DNA of 64,000 nt, taken from NCBI GenBank assembly GCA_009773765.1, contig WTWZ01000008.1, positions 1-64,000 on the forward strand. Reading direction: 5' to 3'. The notes beneath the pieces are model-generated. The model saw only the letters and a list, made by a program, of their open reading frames with translations, made no database searches and was not told the DNA's origin. Below, one piece after another: positions 59,633-64,000 of the stretch. Both the position numbers and the translations under genes were made by a program. The stretch comes from Prolixibacteraceae bacterium. GTDB lineage: Bacteria; Bacteroidota; Bacteroidia; Bacteroidales; Prolixibacteraceae. Every line of letters starts with the position of its first letter. Positions within the stretch are counted from its first letter, which is position 1.

Positions 59633-62600
59633 ATGAATGACTTAAACTATTTCATTGAAGAAGAAAAAGAAAAGAGGAAAGTTGACTATAAGTCATCCCC
59701 CGCTTACATTTTAGAACATTACAACATTGAAAAACAAAATATAGAAGCATATAACGGTAGGCAACTACTTGAAATGCTTCAAAATGCTGACGATGCTTCT
59801 GAAAACGCTAATGAAAAGAAAGTTTTAATTAAACTCAATGACAATTACCTCACAATTGCTAATAATGGAGAGCCATTCAATGAAGATGGATTTCGTTCAA
59901 TTATATATAGCAACATTAGTTCTAAAACATTGCAGCAAAATAAAATTGGACAAAAGGGATTGGGATTTCGCTCTATTCTTAGTTGGTCAGATGAAGTAAT
60001 TATAAATAGTGGAAATACCAAATTGGCTTTTTCCGAAACAATTGCAAAAACTTTTTTAGAAGACTTGATTGCTGAATCATCAGAAATTTCAACTTTTCTT
60101 AAACAAAAAAGTAGAATAAAACATCCTATTGCAACACTACGAGTACCTAAATTATTAAATGGGAAGTCAGATTCAGAAAACAGCTTTGATACAACAATTT
60201 CAATAAAGCTAAAGAAAAATATAATAGATGACGTTCAAACGCAAATATTTAAGGTAATAAATAAAGAAACTCTAATATTTCTAAACCATATCGAAATAAT
60301 TGAGATTGATAGCCCCAAAAGAAAAATTATTTACAAAAAATGTTTTTCCGATAAATCTATGAATGAAGTATCTGTTGAAAGTAAAAATCTATTAGAAGAA
60401 ATCACAGAAACAAAAACTTGGCAAGTTAAAAGAAGAATCGGCACGCATAAAGAGAAAAACTTTGAATTAGCGATTGCCTGGAATAAAGAATTAAACGAAA
60501 CAGAAAATGTATTGTTTAGTTATTTCAAAACAGAAGTTCGTTTCCCGTTTCCTGCTTTATTACACGGAACATTTGAACTGACCCAGGATAGAAATCAATT
60601 AGTGAATGATACTGAAGGACATAATGAGTTTTTGACTGGTGAACTTTCAGAATTGCTAATTGAAACAGCTCTAGAAATTGCCAAAAATCCAGAAGTCAAT
60701 TATTTGCCTTTAAAGATTTTAAATATTGACTTTGATAAAGTTGATAACGTTTTACAAAAATTTAATTTTAAAGAATCTCTCATTAAAAAAATTAAATCAA
60801 GCAATGTTTTTCCTACTGTAAATAATCTGTATAAAACATATACAGACAAGCCTGTTTTTTATGACTTACCAGTAGCTTCAATTGTTAAGGGTAACGATGT
60901 GGAAAACTTAATGCCCATTTGTGAGGATGAATTGGTTATAAAGTTTTTCAAAACTTTTCCAATCTTCCACTATACTGTACCGAAATTTATATCCATAATT
61001 TCAGAAAGAGCCACAAAAATTGAAATACCAGTTTTAGCTAAATTAATATCATTTCTTTTGGAGTATGATGCTTATAAAAAGGAATTAAACTCAAATTCAT
61101 TGAAATTGTCAGAATTGGATGAGTTTTTATTAGATTCTGAAATGAATGTTATTAGTTGGAGTTCAAATATCTTCATACAACCACAAAACAAAATAGAATT
61201 TAAACTTCCGAAATCTTTAAATATTCGCTTTCTCAACCAAGACCTTGTAAATACTCTATTAATAGAATTAAAAATTGAGAATACTGAGATGCTTCTTAAT
61301 AAATTAGAACCATTTGGTATTAAGAATTACTCCTTTTCAGAAATATCAGAAACCTTAATTCAACATTTTAACTCTTTCGAAAAAATAGAAAAAAATGATG
61401 TGATTGAGCTACATACTTTTTTATTTCGACTATTTAAAAACGAATTAGAAAATGCTGAACCTTCTGTACTATCATCAGATATTTTCACACCCGTTATTTC
61501 AATAAACAAGAAAGTAAGAAAGGCAAACAATATATATTTTGGTAAATATTACGGGAATCCTATTACTGAGCAGATTTACAAATATGATAAGTCAAAACTG
61601 CTTGCCCAACCATCAGAATTTGGATTAGACGATGAAAATGAAAATTATTTGAAAATCTATTTTAAATGGCTTGGAATTGCTGAACTACCAAGAAAAGTTT
61701 ATTCTGATGCACCTGAAGAATTTGTGGAGTATACCTTTAAAAATTTTGATTACAAACACAAAATTGGTGACTATCATTTTAATAATTATGAGAAATTTAA
61801 AAAATCTTGGAATAGGTATGGCAAAGTAAAAATTCAAACAATAGACGAGCTTGATTTTATCCTATCAAAAAATAATTGTGAAACTATTATAGCTTGGCTT
61901 TGTGTAGATGATTCAATATATAAATTACTTGAGAGTGATTCTGAGCCAATGGGTAGTGTAATAGAAGCACATTTTGGGAGTGATTGGTATAATAGAGAAA
62001 TTAAGGGAAATCTTATTCGTAATTTTCTAAAATGGAGGTTATCTAAGGTTGCTTGGCTTAATACGAAAAGTGGGATAAAGCAAGCACCAATTCTTTGTAC
62101 AACATCTGCAACAATATCAGGTGATTTCAGCCCTTTAATAGAAAAACCAAATATTGATTACGATGCGGCAGTTTTAAAAAACAGTAAAATCAATCCAGAT
62201 AAAGTTGACTATCTATTAAATATCGTGGGTGTAAATAAGAACATTTCATCTTTTGAAACAAAGACCCTTTATTCAATATTAAACAAGCTTCCAGAAATTG
62301 ATTCAGAAGGGAAAAAGGCTAAAACCTTATATCGAGAATTAGCTGTGAATTACGAAGAAAAAAATTTGGACTTTAGCGAAGTCGAATACAAAGATTTTAT
62401 TTCTGAAGGAAAAGTATTTTGTAAAAAACAAGGACTTTATAGTTATGAGAAAAATGATTCTGTATTCTATGTTGATAATAAAAGGTATGGAGAAAGCATT
62501 ATAAACCAGTTCTACACAATTGAAATAGAGAGACGAAGAAGTAAAGAGAAAATAGAAAAGGTTTTTGGTGTAAAACCTCTAAAGGGACTGAAACTAATAT

Positions 62601-64000
62601 TAGCAAGCACTCCTATTCTTCATAGTTTAAATGGAAAATTTGAGCAGGAAATAGAATCATTTAAGCCTTATGTTTATGTTTTTAGGCAAGATTTAGATAT
62701 AACAGGTAAGGAAAAAAGTCTTATTAAAGACATTCGATTCAAATTAGTAACAGATTTAAGTGTACTGTTAGAGAAAGAAAAAGAAAAGTTAGAGTTTAGT
62801 TTATCTTTTTACGAATATCTTTATCTGTCAAAAAATAAAACGGTCTATATTAAAACACCAACATATGTTGATGATGAACGAAAGTTAAAAGACGATGTTA
62901 ATTTTTGTTCAACAATTGCTGAAGCATTTTCTGCATTAATTGATGTGGATGCTCAACGACAACAAATCAGGGAGTTGTTTTCAAAATCTGCATCTAGCAG
63001 GGATGATATTATTCGTGCTGAATTGGACGATGTGAATCTCGAAAAGCTAGTCATAGCTAAAAATAAATTAGGAATTGTAAACGACCCAAAGATTCAATTT
63101 TGGGCATCATTTCTTAAATGCTTTCCAACAAAGAAAATCCGAAGGGAAAACCTTACAGATGAAGAGTTGCTAATTGAATTGAAAAAATTATTTCCGAATT
63201 TAAATGAAGTCATTTCCACTTCGTTTGAACAAATTAATTATGAAAATTACAATGAAGAAAATTCATTAAGATTGATTATTGAACTATTAAAAAATTCACA
63301 TCTGTCTTTACTTGATTTCAATAAATTCGCTTATCCTTCTATTGAGCTTTGTGATTTATATGAACTTGATTTAAAAAGAATTAAAGAGTATAGAAAGAAA
63401 GAGTTCAAACAAGTTTTATATTCACAGTTCCTTAATTCTAACCGAGACAAAAAGGAATTTTTAAAATCCATTTTCAAATACGATTCATTAAAAGGCAACT
63501 TTCAAAATGAAATAAATTACGATGTTGAAGCAGATTTGCTAGTACAATTAGGGGAACAATTCAATATGAATTTTTTAAAAGATTTAAATTTTAACTTTGA
63601 AGAAATCTACTCAAAAAATAAGAAAACATACGAGCTAAAATCAGAAGAACTAAATATTCCAAAAGAACTTGCGAACCAATTTTTAAATGAAAATATTGAG
63701 TTAGAAAGCTTGTTGTATTTTGAAAATGAAATTCAAACATTGCTAGAAGAATTGAAAGGTTGGATTCCGAAAACAAATGAAGAAGATAAAGGAGTTGCGA
63801 AAAACCTAGCAAAAAAAAGAATTAAGATAGGCGATTCAGATTTCTCATATGATGACTTTGGTGATTTGTTTAATCAACTTGAAAATAATGGAGAATTTCA
63901 AACTAATCTTTCAAAGATAAAAATTAAGAGAGTTGAAAATGGCAATTCAACTTCAAAAAGTAAAATAAATACACCATCCAAAAATCCCAAAAATCCTAAA
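59633..64000 (+). CDS. Large GHKL (Hsp90/sacsin-like) ATPase, incomplete at right edge
   Basis: The frame runs from an ATG at 59633 without a stop to the window end (1456 codons, incomplete). The N-terminus has GHKL ATP-binding motifs: RQLLEMLQNADDAS (N-box, residues 43-56), LTIANNGEPFNEDGFRSI (G1-like, 73-90) and KIGQKGLGFRSIL (G2, 104-115), as in sacsin and other bacterial iHSP90-type proteins. VRFPFPALLHGTFELTQDRNQLVND near residue 310 fits the GHKL-to-S5 fold link. The rest is helix-rich with no second known motif visible to me. Large sacsin-like ATPases are found in defence islands. It follows direct repeat B and could start a new cassette. Confidence 0.8.
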   Translation, partial: MNDLNYFIEEEKEKRKVDYKSSPAYILEHYNIEKQNIEAYNGRQLLEMLQNADDASENANEKKVLIKLNDNYLTIANNGEPFNEDGFRSIIYSNISSKTLQQNKIGQKGLGFRSILSWSDEVIINSGNTKLAFSETIAKTFLEDLIAESSEISTFLKQKSRIKHPIATLRVPKLLNGKSDSENSFDTTISIKLKKNIIDDVQTQIFKVINKETLIFLNHIEIIEIDSPKRKIIYKKCFSDKSMNEVSVESKNLLEEITETKTWQVKRRIGTHKEKNFELAIAWNKELNETENVLFSYFKTEVRFPFPALLHGTFELTQDRNQLVNDTEGHNEFLTGELSELLIETALEIAKNPEVNYLPLKILNIDFDKVDNVLQKFNFKESLIKKIKSSNVFPTVNNLYKTYTDKPVFYDLPVASIVKGNDVENLMPICEDELVIKFFKTFPIFHYTVPKFISIISERATKIEIPVLAKLISFLLEYDAYKKELNSNSLKLSELDEFLLDSEMNVISWSSNIFIQPQNKIEFKLPKSLNIRFLNQDLVNTLLIELKIENTEMLLNKLEPFGIKNYSFSEISETLIQHFNSFEKIEKNDVIELHTFLFRLFKNELENAEPSVLSSDIFTPVISINKKVRKANNIYFGKYYGNPITEQIYKYDKSKLLAQPSEFGLDDENENYLKIYFKWLGIAELPRKVYSDAPEEFVEYTFKNFDYKHKIGDYHFNNYEKFKKSWNRYGKVKIQTIDELDFILSKNNCETIIAWLCVDDSIYKLLESDSEPMGSVIEAHFGSDWYNREIKGNLIRNFLKWRLSKVAWLNTKSGIKQAPILCTTSATISGDFSPLIEKPNIDYDAAVLKNSKINPDKVDYLLNIVGVNKNISSFETKTLYSILNKLPEIDSEGKKAKTLYRELAVNYEEKNLDFSEVEYKDFISEGKVFCKKQGLYSYEKNDSVFYVDNKRYGESIINQFYTIEIERRRSKEKIEKVFGVKPLKGLKLILASTPILHSLNGKFEQEIESFKPYVYVFRQDLDITGKEKSLIKDIRFKLVTDLSVLLEKEKEKLEFSLSFYEYLYLSKNKTVYIKTPTYVDDERKLKDDVNFCSTIAEAFSALIDVDAQRQQIRELFSKSASSRDDIIRAELDDVNLEKLVIAKNKLGIVNDPKIQFWASFLKCFPTKKIRRENLTDEELLIELKKLFPNLNEVISTSFEQINYENYNEENSLRLIIELLKNSHLSLLDFNKFAYPSIELCDLYELDLKRIKEYRKKEFKQVLYSQFLNSNRDKKEFLKSIFKYDSLKGNFQNEINYDVEADLLVQLGEQFNMNFLKDLNFNFEEIYSKNKKTYELKSEELNIPKELANQFLNENIELESLLYFENEIQTLLEELKGWIPKTNEEDKGVAKNLAKKRIKIGDSDFSYDDFGDLFNQLENNGEFQTNLSKIKIKRVENGNSTSKSKINTPSKNPKNPK

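Overview
The window looks like Bacteroidota, probably a Marinilabiliales/Prolixibacteraceae-type marine or anaerobic lineage. The reasons are the -7 promoter elements of TAnnTTTG type (for example 5461, 8517, 16265, 23686), the near absence of Shine-Dalgarno sites, a type 9 secretion sorting tail, a TonB receptor with a carboxypeptidase-like N-terminal domain, and the core gene families present. No replicon or species label can be read from the sequence.

Bases 1-33.9 kb are ordinary chromosome of moderate GC. It holds nadA (cut by the window edge), idi beside the scar of a lost carotenoid cluster, a TolC/HlyD efflux pair, a YgjP-type metalloprotease, dgt, and a type II restriction-modification system whose controller protein appears to read three copies of one palindrome. 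It continues with rluB, a PIN toxin-antitoxin pair, an ECF sigma factor with a membrane partner, glmM, mgsA, a secreted CBM9 protein with a putative glycoside hydrolase, and a preQ1-I riboswitch directly in front of a YhhQ queuosine-precursor transporter. After these come an orphan HicB beside a decayed HicA, a TonB receptor with a DUF2271 lipoprotein, dtd, two DUF4143 ATPases each preceded by its own unusual repeat, and a four-gene molybdenum-hydroxylase operon (xdhC-like, mocA-like, 2Fe-2S subunit, molybdopterin subunit).

At 33,942-33,983 lies the displaced 3' part of a tRNA, best read as tRNA-Ala(GGC), with its terminator still attached. This marks the left edge of an AT-rich integrated region that runs to the end of the window. 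Bases 34-51.7 kb carry mostly unknown genes: a secreted FG-GAP protein with a T9SS tail, a small protein with the motif pattern of a family A polymerase, an ankyrin protein, a small serine recombinase, a catalytic-domain-only tyrosine recombinase, zinc-finger and HTH proteins, four copies of one leader/promoter element, several hairpins and recombinase remnants, and a sigma factor / unknown / ImmA-IrrE protease operon.

Bases 51.7-64 kb are a defence-like zone. Two near-identical ~75-bp direct repeats (51682 and 59261) bracket a zinc-ribbon HEPN-like protein, a truncated gene and a complete four-gene SMC-type operon that looks like a divergent Wadjet/MksBEFG plasmid-defence system. After the second repeat comes a very large GHKL (Hsp90/sacsin-like) ATPase that runs off the right edge. 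The likeliest candidates for undescribed biology are the repeat-bounded Wadjet-like cassette, the miniature polymerase-like protein with its shared-leader neighbours, and the DUF4143 upstream repeat arrays.
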